This document shows positions 1 to 7,471 of a stretch of DNA of 22,659 nt, one piece after another. Position numbers and translations under genes: made by a program. How positions within the stretch are numbered: the first letter of the stretch is position 1; each line of letters starts with the position of its first letter. The notes under the pieces were generated by a model. It saw nothing but the letters and a program-made list of their open reading frames with translations, was not told the DNA's origin and did not search any database. The stretch comes from JAEZFI01 sp044508215 (GTDB taxonomy: Bacteria > Actinomycetota > Acidimicrobiia > Acidimicrobiales > Microtrichaceae), in the NCBI GenBank assembly GCA_044508215.1, contig JBIQID010000038.1, positions 1-22,659 of the forward strand. Direction: 5' to 3'.

Positions 1-728
<728 letters not shown>

Positions 729-729
<1 letters not shown>

Positions 730-1826
730 CAGGCGCTCTCCTCGGTGCCACGGGACTCGTCCATCAGCGCGGCGAAGCGGCCGAAGAGGTAGCGGCTGTC
801 GTGCGGCCCGGGACGGGACTCGGGGTGGTACTGGATGCCGAACGCCGGCACGGAGAGGGAGCGGAAGCCCTCCACGGTCTGGTCGTTCAGGTTCACATGG
901 GTGACCTCGACGTCGGGCACGCCGTCGAGGTCGACGCAGTAGTTGTGGTTCTGGGCGGTGATCTCCACCTTGCCGGTGAGGAGGTCGCGAACCGGGTGGT
1001 TCCCGCCGTGGTGGCCGAACGGCAGCTTGTAGGTGGTGCCGCCCATCGCGGTGCCGAGCAGCTGGTGGCCCATGCAGATCCCGAAGATCGGCACCTTGCC
1101 GAGCAGCTCCCGGATGGTGTCGACCACGTAGCCGACCGCTGCGGGGTCCCCGGGGCCGTTCGAGAGGAACACGCCGTCGGGCGACAGGTCCAAGATGTCC
1201 CGGGCGGACGTGGCGGCGGGCACGACCTGCACCGACGAGATGCCGCTCAGGTGGCGGATCATCGTGGTCTTGATGCCGAGGTCGAGCGCCACGACCTTGC
1301 GGCCGCCCGTGCCCTCGATCAGCGAGGTGCGGTCGGCCGTGACCTGGCTGACCAGGTCCTGGCCGTCGGTTCCGGTGGCGCTGGTGGCGGCCGTGGCCAC
1401 AGCGGCCTCGTCGGCACCGAATGCGCCGGGGAGGGCGCCGGCGTCACGGAGGTGGCGGGTCAGACGCCGCGTGTCCACACCGCCGATGCCGGCGAGGCCG
1501 TGGCGGCGGAGGTAGGCGTCGAAGCCCTCGGTGGCCCGCCAGTTGCTGGTGCGCCGGGCCATCTCACGGAGGACCACGCCGCTGCACGCCGGACGGTGCG
1601 ACTCCTCGTCCTCGGGGTTCGTGCCGTAGTTGCCGACGTGGCTGGTCGTGAAGGTCACGATCTGCCCGGCGTAGGAGGGGTCCGACAGGACCTCCTGGTA
1701 GCCGGTCATCGTGGTGTTGAACACCACCTCACCCGAAGCGACGCCGCCCTCGGGCTCGGCGCCGAGCAGCTCGCCTTCGAAGCGCTCGCCGTCGGCGAGC
1801 ACGAGGACCCCTTCCGTGACGCTCAC
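729..1826 (-). CDS. carA: carbamoyl-phosphate synthase small (glutaminase) subunit
   Basis: The 365-residue glutamine amidotransferase subunit hydrolyses glutamine and passes ammonia to CarB. The N-terminal CarA domain shows FNTTMTGYQEVLSDPSYAGQ (about 36-55) and GGVDTRRLTRHLR (about 115-127). The class I amidotransferase domain carries the nucleophile in GICMGHQLLG (Cys251) and the His-Glu pair in IQYHPESRPGP (His334, Glu336), so the triad is complete. Length is normal for the family. The start is GTG at 1826, matching the expected N-terminus. It overlaps the stop of a 33-codon upstream ORF by GTGA, and the canonical SD is weak (GAGG only). That, and the hairpins over the start, suggest that expression depends on leader translation. 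carB follows with an ATGA overlap. Confidence 0.97.
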
Positions 1827-1924
1827 GAGGCACCCGCCTCGCGGGTCGGGGACGCCGGCTGCGGCTGCAGCCGGACATGAAAAACGCCCCCGTCGGGGGG
1901 CGCAGGGCGAAGATCTGGGGCCAC
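1823..1924 (-). CDS. putative 33-codon leader peptide upstream of carA
   Basis: This small ORF starts with GTG at 1924, preceded by AGGAAGG (1939-1933) at 8-nt spacing, a better ribosome binding site than carA itself has. It reads MAPDLRPAPPDGG, VFHVRLQPQ, PASPTREAGAS and stops at TGA 1825-1823, overlapping the carA GTG by 4 nt. No domain is recognisable. About a quarter of its codons end in A or T (GAT, CTT, CCT, GTT, TTT, CAT, CCA, GGT), unlike its GC3-rich neighbours, so it is not an ordinary gene. An intrinsic terminator lies within codons 8-15. I infer a regulatory leader peptide for carAB. The alternative is a chance open frame across a terminator and intergenic region. Coding is seen, function is inferred. 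Confidence 0.5.
   Translation of the reverse strand: MAPDLRPAPPDGGVFHVRLQPQPASPTREAGAS
1826..1846 (-). promoter_or_regulatory. two mutually exclusive stems over the carA start
   Basis: Two perfect 6-bp stems overlap here. One pairs 1826-1831 with 1836-1841 (CGAGGC with GCCTCG) and takes in the first base of the carA GTG. The other pairs 1832-1837 with 1841-1846 (ACCCGC with GCGGGT) and leaves the start codon free. They share bases and cannot form together. This could be a translational on/off switch, or simply GC-rich chance. Confidence 0.35.
1855..1874 (-). promoter_or_regulatory. 8-bp perfect hairpin in the carA leader
   Basis: CCGGCTGC and GCAGCCGG form a perfect 8-bp stem with a 4-nt loop, immediately after the T-tract of the terminator and inside the 33-codon upstream ORF. 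It has no T-tract of its own, so it is not a second terminator. It may be a pause hairpin or may hold a downstream ribosome site, but that is conjecture. Confidence 0.45.
1880..1902 (-). terminator. intrinsic terminator / putative attenuator in the carA leader
   Basis: On the minus strand a perfect 7-bp GC stem (CGCCCCC pairing with GGGGGCG, loop CGAC) is followed directly by five T residues. It lies about 118 bp after the mgtC stop and 54 bp before the carA start. It could end the pyrR-pyrB-pyrC-mgtC transcript. Because it lies inside the small upstream ORF and downstream of a candidate carA -10 box, it could instead be an attenuator. The terminator structure is seen; its role is inferred. 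Confidence 0.75.
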
Positions 1925-1982
1925 GGTGGGTTCCTTCCTGTCCGTCCGGGCCTCACGGGACCCGCTTCACGGTCAGGCGTGC

Positions 1983-1988
1983 AGCCTA
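1983..1988 (-). promoter_or_regulatory. candidate -10 box (TAGGCT) for the carA leader transcript
   Basis: TAGGCT on the minus strand lies about 30 bp past the mgtC stop. The same hexamer precedes aroK in this window. It would place a transcription start near 1976, about 37 nt before the leader-ORF ribosome site, so the terminator would fall within the carA leader. No convincing -35 box is visible at 17 bp. Confidence 0.35.
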
Positions 1989-2019
1989 GCGCGGGTCGCG
2001 CCCCACGCCTCAGGGCCGT

Positions 2020-2748
2020 TCAGCGCGGTCCGCCGTCGTCGCCGGCGTGGACGCTGAGCACCCCTTCCAGGCCCGACAGCGCGGAGGCGAGGTCGCTGGT
2101 CGATCCCCGGCCCATCAGCTCGAGCACCACCTCGACCGTGCGCTGCGGCCCGTCGGAGGCCACGTCCGTCGACAGCTCCTTCACCGAGAACGAGCGGCGC
2201 GTGCACTCCTCGAGCACGTCGCGGAGCACCCCTTGGCCGTCGAGGTAGCGGACCTCCAGCCTCGACAGCGCGTACTTGGAGCGCGGGAGCCGCTCGGCGA
2301 GCGGCGTGAAGCCGAACACCACCAGGAAGTGGAGCCCGGTGACGATGAGCGCCACGACGGGCAGCCCTGCGCCGGCCGCCATGCCGACCGCTGCGGTCAG
2401 CCACACGATCGCGGCGGTGGTCAGCCCCTGCACCGCATCGCGCCGCACGAAGATCAGGCCGGCGCCGATGAACCCGATTCCCGACACGATCTGCGACGCC
2501 ACCCGCGACGGGTCGAGGTTGACGTACTCGCCCACGATGTCGTTGAAGCCGTACTTGGAGACGACCATGATCAGCGCGGCGGCGACGCCCACCACGGTGT
2601 GGGTGCGCAGCCCGGCGCTCTTGTGTCGCAGCTCCCGTTCGAGGCCGATCAGGCTCGCCAGCGCGAACGCCAGGAGGATTCCCCCGATCTGGGTCCACCC
2701 CTGTCCGCTCGGCAGGTCGATGTCGGCCTGGAGCAGCAGGGGGGTCAC
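2020..2748 (-). CDS. MgtC/SapB family membrane protein
   Basis: This is a 242-residue MgtC/SapB-type integral membrane protein. The N-terminal half has about four to five membrane segments with the family signatures GLEREL (35-40), GLRTH (46-50), GIGFIGAG (90-97), GLTTAA (108-113) and WLTAAVG. A soluble C-terminal domain (about 155-240) resembles the ACT-like tail of longer MgtC homologues. MgtC proteins are known for low-magnesium survival and, in pathogens, for inhibition of ATP synthase; most environmental homologues are uncharacterised. The start is GTG at 2748, with AGGAG five to six bases upstream and 8 nt after the pyrC stop, so it is read as the last gene of the pyrR-pyrB-pyrC unit. 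Its presence there is unusual. Family assignment is firm; function in this host is unknown. Confidence 0.9.
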   Translation of the reverse strand: MTPLLLQADIDLPSGQGWTQIGGILLAFALASLIGLERELRHKSAGLRTHTVVGVAAALIMVVSKYGFNDIVGEYVNLDPSRVASQIVSGIGFIGAGLIFVRRDAVQGLTTAAIVWLTAAVGMAAGAGLPVVALIVTGLHFLVVFGFTPLAERLPRSKYALSRLEVRYLDGQGVLRDVLEECTRRSFSVKELSTDVASDGPQRTVEVVLELMGRGSTSDLASALSGLEGVLSVHAGDDGGPR

Positions 2749-2756
2749 GCCGGCTC

Positions 2757-4031
2757 CTACCGCTGTGCCACGCCGTCGAGGACGACCGCCTCGCCGGCGA
2801 CCATCGTGTGCCGCACCCTGCCCCTCACGGTCCTTCCGACGTACGGGACGTTCGAGCTGCGGCTGGCGCCGCCGGACGCGTCGATGGTCCAGCTGGCGTC
2901 GGGGTCGAACACGCACAGGTTGGCCGCCCGCCCCTCGGCGATCGGCCCGCCGTGGGTGTCGGAGATGCCGGCGATGCGAGCCGGCTTCCACGACATGAGG
3001 GCCACGACGTCGGCCACCTCCATCCCCAGTTCGGTCAGGGCGAGCGCGAGCGCGTACTCGAGGCCCAGCATCCCGGGGGGAGCCTCGTCGAACGGCTGCT
3101 CCTTCTCGTGTGCCGGATGCGGGGCGTGGTCGGTCGCGATCGCATCGATGCCGCCGGTGCGGAGGCCCTCCTTCACCGCAGCCACGTCGGAGGCGGTCCG
3201 CAGCGGGGGGTGCACCTTGTAGACCGCGTCGTAGGTCGAGCACCGCTCGTCGGTGAGCGTGAAGTGGTGCGGAGCCGCCTCGCCGGTCACCCGCAGGCCA
3301 CCAGAGCGGGCCGCGGCGACCATCGCCACCGACCCGGCGGTGGACAGGTGCTGGAAGTGGATCCGACCGCCGGTCATCCGGGCGAGCGCTATGTCGCGCA
3401 TCACCATCAGCTCCTCCGCCTCGGCGGGCTGGCCGGGGAGGCCGAGGCGAGCGGACCACTCCCCCTCGTTCATGCAGGTGCCCTCGCTGAGCGCAGAGAC
3501 CTCGCAGTGCTGCGCCAGGGTGACGCCGAGCCCGCCCGCGTACTCGAACGCCCGGCGCATCAGCCGCACGTCCTGCACCCCGGTGCCGTCGTCGGTGAAG
3601 ATCTTCACGCCCAGCTCCGCCATCTCGGCCATGGGCGACAGCCGCTCCCCCGCACGGCCCACCGTGATCGCACCGGAGATCTCCACCTGGCAGAGAGCGT
3701 CCTTCGCGAGCGCCTGGACCTCGCGGACCACGGCGGCGCCGTCGATGGGCGGGGTGGTGTTCGGCATCGCCACGACGGCCGTGTACCCGCCCAGCACGGC
3801 GGCGCGGGTGCCGGTCTCGATCGTCTCGGCCTCCTCCTTGCCGGGCTGGCGGAGGTGGGTGTGGAGGTCGACGAACCCCGGAGCGACCACGCAGCCGCCG
3901 GCGTCGAGCACCACGGGGGCCGAGAGGTCGGGGCCGATGGCGGCGATCCTCCCGTCGGAGACCACCACGTCGCCGGTGCGCTCACCGGTCTCGTCGATGA
4001 TCCGGCCTCCCTTGATGACCACGTCGGCCAT
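2757..4031 (-). CDS. pyrC: dihydroorotase (type I, PyrC)
   Basis: PyrC cyclises N-carbamoyl-aspartate to dihydroorotate, the third step of UMP synthesis. The 424-residue protein is a type I amidohydrolase. The metal-binding HxH lies in PGFVDLHTHLRQPG (His57, His59), followed by FTDDGT (about 145-150), LAQHCE (His175), FQHLST and IATDHAPH (catalytic Asp), in the expected order. MPNTTPP (about 89-95) is also typical. The ATG at 4031 overlaps the pyrB stop (ATGA) and has AGGAG six bases upstream. The mgtC homologue follows after 8 bp. All catalytic motifs are present, so it should be active. Confidence 0.97.
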   Translation of the reverse strand: MADVVIKGGRIIDETGERTGDVVVSDGRIAAIGPDLSAPVVLDAGGCVVAPGFVDLHTHLRQPGKEEAETIETGTRAAVLGGYTAVVAMPNTTPPIDGAAVVREVQALAKDALCQVEISGAITVGRAGERLSPMAEMAELGVKIFTDDGTGVQDVRLMRRAFEYAGGLGVTLAQHCEVSALSEGTCMNEGEWSARLGLPGQPAEAEELMVMRDIALARMTGGRIHFQHLSTAGSVAMVAAARSGGLRVTGEAAPHHFTLTDERCSTYDAVYKVHPPLRTASDVAAVKEGLRTGGIDAIATDHAPHPAHEKEQPFDEAPPGMLGLEYALALALTELGMEVADVVALMSWKPARIAGISDTHGGPIAEGRAANLCVFDPDASWTIDASGGASRSSNVPYVGRTVRGRVRHTMVAGEAVVLDGVAQR

Positions 4032-5011
4032 CACAGCTCCTCTCCTGTGCTCGCTGCCTGTGCCGCGTGGTCCACGCCACGCTCGGCGAGCGCGGCCAGC
4101 TGCGGGTCGGTGCCGAGCAGCCGGAACAGCACCGCCATGCGGACCGCCACCCCGTTCGCGACCTGTTCGGTGATCACCGCGTTCGGCAGGTCGGCCACCT
4201 CGGGGTCGATCTCCACGCCCCGGTTCATCGGCCCCGGATGCATGATCAGCGCGTCCTTGCCCAGCCGAGCTGCCCGCTTCGGGGTGAGGCCGTAGCGGGC
4301 CGTGTACTCCCTGAGCGTGGGAACGAGGCCCTCGTCCATGCGCTCCAGCTGCATCCGCAGCAGGTAGCAGACGTCGATCGACTCGAGCAGCGGGTCCAGC
4401 TCGGTGGAGACCTCCACCGGCCACCCGGCGAGCGAGGGCGGCAGCAGGGTCGCCGGTGCGACGAGGGTGACCTTCGCGCCGAGGGCGGCGAACGCCTCGA
4501 CGTTGCTGCGGGCGACCCGGCTGTGCTTCACGTCGCCGACGATCGCCACGTGGCAGCCGTCGAGCGCTCCCCGATGGGTCCGCACCGTGTAGCTGTCGAG
4601 CAGCGCCTGGGTGGGATGTGCGTGCCAGCCGTCGCCGGCGTTGAGCACCGAGGCGTCCGTCCAGCGGGCGATCTGTGCGGGCACACCCGCCGAGCGGTGC
4701 CGCACCACGAAGGCGTCGACCCCGAAGGCGTCGACCGTCTGCACGGTGTCACGCAGCGACTCGCCCTTCTTGAGCGAGCTGGACGACGCGGTGAAGGTGA
4801 GCGTGTCGGCGCCCAGGCGCCGCGCTGCCGTCTCGAAGCTCAGCCGCGTGCGGGTGGAGTCCTCGAAGAAGAGCGACACCACGGTGCGGCCCCGCAGCGC
4901 CGGCACCTTCGGGATGGGGCGCCGGTTGATCTCCACGAAGTGGTCGGTGAGGTCCAGGATCTCCTCGATGCCCGACCGACCGAGGTCGGCGACGGCCAGC
5001 AGGTGCTTCAC
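4031..5011 (-). CDS. pyrB: aspartate carbamoyltransferase catalytic subunit
   Basis: PyrB joins carbamoyl phosphate and aspartate to give N-carbamoyl-aspartate, the committed step of pyrimidine synthesis. The 326-residue chain carries the carbamoyl-phosphate loop FFEDSTRTRLSFE (48-60, STRTR 52-56), the active-site lysine loop SSSLKKGES (about 77-85), GWHAHPTQALLDS (HPTQ 132-135) and the aspartate-binding stretch MHPGPMNRGVEI. No pyrI-type regulatory chain is encoded nearby, as is usual outside enterobacteria. The start is GTG at 5011, with GGAGGT nine bases upstream; an upstream ATG is out of frame. It lies 28 bp after pyrR and overlaps pyrC. Confidence 0.97.
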   Translation of the reverse strand: MKHLLAVADLGRSGIEEILDLTDHFVEINRRPIPKVPALRGRTVVSLFFEDSTRTRLSFETAARRLGADTLTFTASSSSLKKGESLRDTVQTVDAFGVDAFVVRHRSAGVPAQIARWTDASVLNAGDGWHAHPTQALLDSYTVRTHRGALDGCHVAIVGDVKHSRVARSNVEAFAALGAKVTLVAPATLLPPSLAGWPVEVSTELDPLLESIDVCYLLRMQLERMDEGLVPTLREYTARYGLTPKRAARLGKDALIMHPGPMNRGVEIDPEVADLPNAVITEQVANGVAVRMAVLFRLLGTDPQLAALAERGVDHAAQAASTGEEL

Positions 5012-5039
5012 CGGCGGGCGACCTCCGCTCGGCCCATCG

Positions 5040-5606
5040 TCACTTCACCATCTCGCCGAGGTCGACGCCGTCGGAGTGGACGTTCACCATCTCGTCGCGG
5101 CGGGTCGGGAGGTTCTTGCCGACGTAGTCGGGCCGGATCGGCAGCTCACGGTGGCCACGGTCGACCATCACGGCCAGCTGGACCGCCCTGGGCCGGCCGT
5201 AGTCGCCCAGGGCGTCGAGCGCAGCCCGGATCGTGCGGCCGGTGTAGAGGACGTCGTCCACCAGCACGATGGTGCGGTTGTCGATGTCGAAGGGGATGTC
5301 GGTGACGGCCTCCGGGAGCACCGGTCGCAGCCCGATGTCGTCGCGGTAGAACGCCACGTCGAGCATGCCCAGCGGGAGCTGGGTGCCCTCGATGTCGGCG
5401 AGCTCGTCGACCAGCTGGCCGGCGAGTGGCACCCCACCGGTCTGGAGGCCGATCACGTCGACGCCCTCGAGCCCGTGGTTCCGCTCGATGATCTCGTGCG
5501 CCATCCGGCGGAGCGCCCGGTTGATGTCGTCGCGGTCCATCACCCGGGACCGGGCGAGGAACGTGCCGCCGTAGGGAGGTGAGCCCTTGCGCTCCCGTTC
5601 AGCCAC
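5040..5606 (-). CDS. pyrR: PyrR, pyrimidine operon RNA-binding regulator / uracil phosphoribosyltransferase
   Basis: PyrR binds pyr mRNA when UMP/UTP is high and also has uracil phosphoribosyltransferase activity. The 188-residue protein shows VMDRDDINRALRRMAHEIIE near the start, GLQTGGVPLA, and the PRPP-binding motif TIVLVDDVLYTGRT, followed by PRAVQLAVMVDRGHRELPI and VGKNLPT, all typical of PyrR. The start is GTG at 5606, preceded by AGGAGG at ideal spacing. A longer open frame upstream has no family similarity and runs into the divergent gene. It heads the pyrR-pyrB-pyrC-mgtC unit. No terminator is seen in its leader, so translational repression, as described for mycobacterial pyr mRNA, is more likely than attenuation at this promoter. 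Confidence 0.95.
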   Translation of the reverse strand: MAERERKGSPPYGGTFLARSRVMDRDDINRALRRMAHEIIERNHGLEGVDVIGLQTGGVPLAGQLVDELADIEGTQLPLGMLDVAFYRDDIGLRPVLPEAVTDIPFDIDNRTIVLVDDVLYTGRTIRAALDALGDYGRPRAVQLAVMVDRGHRELPIRPDYVGKNLPTRRDEMVNVHSDGVDLGEMVK

Positions 5607-5646
5607 GCTCACCTCCTCGCTCGATCGCCGTCTCGTCCGAGGGGCG

Positions 5647-5652
5647 ACGGTA
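5647..5652 (-). promoter_or_regulatory. candidate -10 box (TACCGT) for pyrR
   Basis: TACCGT lies 40 bp upstream of the pyrR start in the 157-bp gap between the divergent pyrR and GGDEF genes. It would give a 5' leader of about 35 nt. A CCTCG stretch (5642-5638) near the leader's 5' end can pair with CGAGG (5619-5615) in the ribosome binding site. No clear -35 box is seen. Confidence 0.3.
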
Positions 5653-5763
5653 GCAGCGTGGGGGTGGACCGTGGCCCGGCTCGAAGGTCGCTGGCGAGCT
5701 TCACGCCCAGCGCGGCGCGCCTTTTGCCTTTGGTCCGGGCCGCGAGCGTCCGATGGAGGAAGG

Positions 5764-7023
5764 GTGGAGCACCAGCAGCGCGCCCCGAGGACGACGGTCC
5801 GGCGGCCTGAGCACACGAGCGCGCCTGATGACGCTGCCCCGACGGGCGCCACGGAGCTGCACCCTCGGACGAGCGAGTTCCGTTCGGAGGCCACCGAACT
5901 GGCCTACCGGACGGATCAGATGCGCCGCGACGCAGGTCGGCTCGCGACGACGGGGTTGCTCGCCGCGGCGCTGATGTTCGGCTTCACCCTCGTCGACTTC
6001 GGGTCCCTCGGCGTCAGCGCCGGGTGGTTCGGGCTGATGGCCGCACGGGCGATCGCATCGGGCACCGTCGCGAGGCTGGCGCTCGGCGTGCGACGTGACC
6101 CCGACTCGTTCGTGTCCGCCTCCGGCCGGCGCCTCATCACGGGCGTCGAGGTCCTGGTGCTCTCCGTGTTCCTCGTCATCTGCGCTGCGCGCCCCGATGA
6201 CGTCGTCACCCACTCGGTGAGCGCGGTGCTGATGGCACTCGTGATCGCGATCTTCGTGCCGGGCACCGTCAAGGTCACCTCGGCGATCGTCGCGTCCTTC
6301 TATGCCGGCTTCATGGTGGTTGCGCACCTCCGCTTCCCCGAGGACGTCAACCTCGTCGCGCTCTCCGCCAACCTCGGGGTCACCGCGGTGTTCGCCTACG
6401 TGGTGGTGACGGTGCTCAACCGGTCGCGGCGCATGGAGTGGCTGGCGACACTCGAGCAGCGACGGGTGAACGAGCGCCTGGTCGCCGAGGCACGCGCGGG
6501 CGAGGAGCTGCGGCTCGAGCTGGAACGCCTGGCAGCCCAGGACACCCTCACCGGCCTCGCGAACCGCCGTTCCTTCTTCGAACGCGGCGCCCAGCTCCTG
6601 CAGTCGAGCCGCGAGCGTGGCGACATCGTCGTGGCGGTCCTCATGGACGTCGACGGCTTCAAGGCGGTCAACGATCGCTTCGGCCATCCCGCCGGCGACG
6701 CGTTGCTCCAGGCGATCGGGAGCGCGCTGCGGGACGTGACCCGCCGCGACGAGCTGGTCGGGCGGATCGGGGGCGAGGAGTTCGCCGTCGTCGCCACGGT
6801 CCCCAGCCCAGCCGACGCCTCTGCTCTCGCCGAACGCCTCCGTGCTGCCGTGCGGGAGGCCCACGCCGTGGTCGACCAGCAGACGGTGGCGGCGACGGCG
6901 AGCGTCGGGTTCACCGAGGTGGACGACCACGAGGACGTCGGGGCCGCCCTGGCACGAGCGGACCGGGCGATGTACGACGCGAAGCGCGCCGGCGGCGACC
7001 GGGTGCTCTGCGGCGTCTCCTGA
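5764..7023 (+). CDS. membrane-anchored GGDEF diguanylate cyclase
   Basis: The protein (419 residues) probably makes cyclic di-GMP from two GTP. After a charged N-terminal tail (1-58), about six hydrophobic segments lie between 61 and 217. A basic helix follows (about 218-258), then the GGDEF domain with DTLTGLANRR (260-269), the metal-site MDVDGFK (294-300), NDRFGHPAGD (303-312) and the active-site GGEEF (336-340). The product-inhibition site is not canonical: the four residues ending five before GGEEF are RRDE rather than RxxD. GTG at 5764 follows GGAGG by 4 nt and is preferred. An open frame continues upstream to TTG at 5587 but would overlap pyrR and is not membrane-like. It is the only complete plus-strand gene here. 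The input signal is unknown. Confidence 0.9.
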   Translation: MEHQQRAPRTTVRRPEHTSAPDDAAPTGATELHPRTSEFRSEATELAYRTDQMRRDAGRLATTGLLAAALMFGFTLVDFGSLGVSAGWFGLMAARAIASGTVARLALGVRRDPDSFVSASGRRLITGVEVLVLSVFLVICAARPDDVVTHSVSAVLMALVIAIFVPGTVKVTSAIVASFYAGFMVVAHLRFPEDVNLVALSANLGVTAVFAYVVVTVLNRSRRMEWLATLEQRRVNERLVAEARAGEELRLELERLAAQDTLTGLANRRSFFERGAQLLQSSRERGDIVVAVLMDVDGFKAVNDRFGHPAGDALLQAIGSALRDVTRRDELVGRIGGEEFAVVATVPSPADASALAERLRAAVREAHAVVDQQTVAATASVGFTEVDDHEDVGAALARADRAMYDAKRAGGDRVLCGVS

Positions 7024-7056
7024 ACCCCACCCCGCCCGCAGCGGGATGCCCGTCGG

Positions 7057-7470
7057 TCAGGCGTCGGTGGGGCGCAGTTCGTCGGCGACGGCGGACAGCA
7101 CGCCGTTCACGAAGCGGCCCGAGTCGTCGGTGCCGTACGTGTTCGCCAGCTCGACGGCCTCGTTGAGCACCACGGCGGTGGGCACGTCGCCCCGGTGGCC
7201 CAGCTCGTAGGCGGCGACCTCGAGCACGAGGCGATCCATGTGGGCCATCCGCTCGAGGGGCCACCCCTTCGAGTGCCGGTCGAGCAGCTCGTCGATCGTC
7301 GTGCGCTCTGCCTCGACGCCTTGCAGGACCTCGATCGTGTAGGGGTCCGGGTCGAGCACCTGCGCGTCGATCACGGCGTCCACGCCGACGCCTCGCTGGT
7401 CGGCTTCGTAGAGGAGGTGGACGATCCGCTCGCGTGCCTCGCGTCGCCCGGCACCCAGCGGAGCGGTCAC
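7057..7470 (-). CDS. nusB: transcription antitermination protein NusB
   Basis: NusB pairs with S10 (NusE) on boxA RNA in rRNA antitermination. The 137-residue chain begins with the basic helix GRREARERIVHLLYEADQRG. It ends with the conserved core VPTAVVLNEAVELANTYG and DSGRFVNGVLSAVADEL, where DSxRFVNGVL is the NusB hallmark. The length matches the family. The start is GTG at 7470, one base after the efp stop, with no separate SD, so translation is coupled to efp. The efp-nusB order is common in Actinobacteria and Firmicutes. It converges with the GGDEF gene across 33 bp holding a weak 5-bp inverted repeat without a T-tract. Confidence 0.95.
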   Translation of the reverse strand: MTAPLGAGRREARERIVHLLYEADQRGVGVDAVIDAQVLDPDPYTIEVLQGVEAERTTIDELLDRHSKGWPLERMAHMDRLVLEVAAYELGHRGDVPTAVVLNEAVELANTYGTDDSGRFVNGVLSAVADELRPTDA

Positions 7471-7471
7471 C

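Noticed and set aside
801..1880. A 359-codon plus-strand open frame opposite carA
   Set aside because: Same explanation: a GC-rich shadow of carA with no recognisable domain. Similar long frames opposite pyrC, pyrB, aroB and the aldehyde dehydrogenase were rejected for this reason.
5587..5763. TTG start at 5587 for the diguanylate cyclase
   Set aside because: It would overlap the pyrR 5' end and its ribosome site, and the extra residues look non-coding. GTG at 5764 has a GGAGG just upstream.
5607..5894. Longer pyrR open frame extending across the divergent gap
   Set aside because: The extension has no PyrR similarity and overlaps the divergent cyclase gene. GTG 5606 has an ideal AGGAGG.
7031..7045. 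Inverted repeat CCCGC/GCGGG between the convergent cyclase and nusB genes as a bidirectional terminator
   Set aside because: Only 5 bp of stem and no T-tract on either strand; too weak to call.
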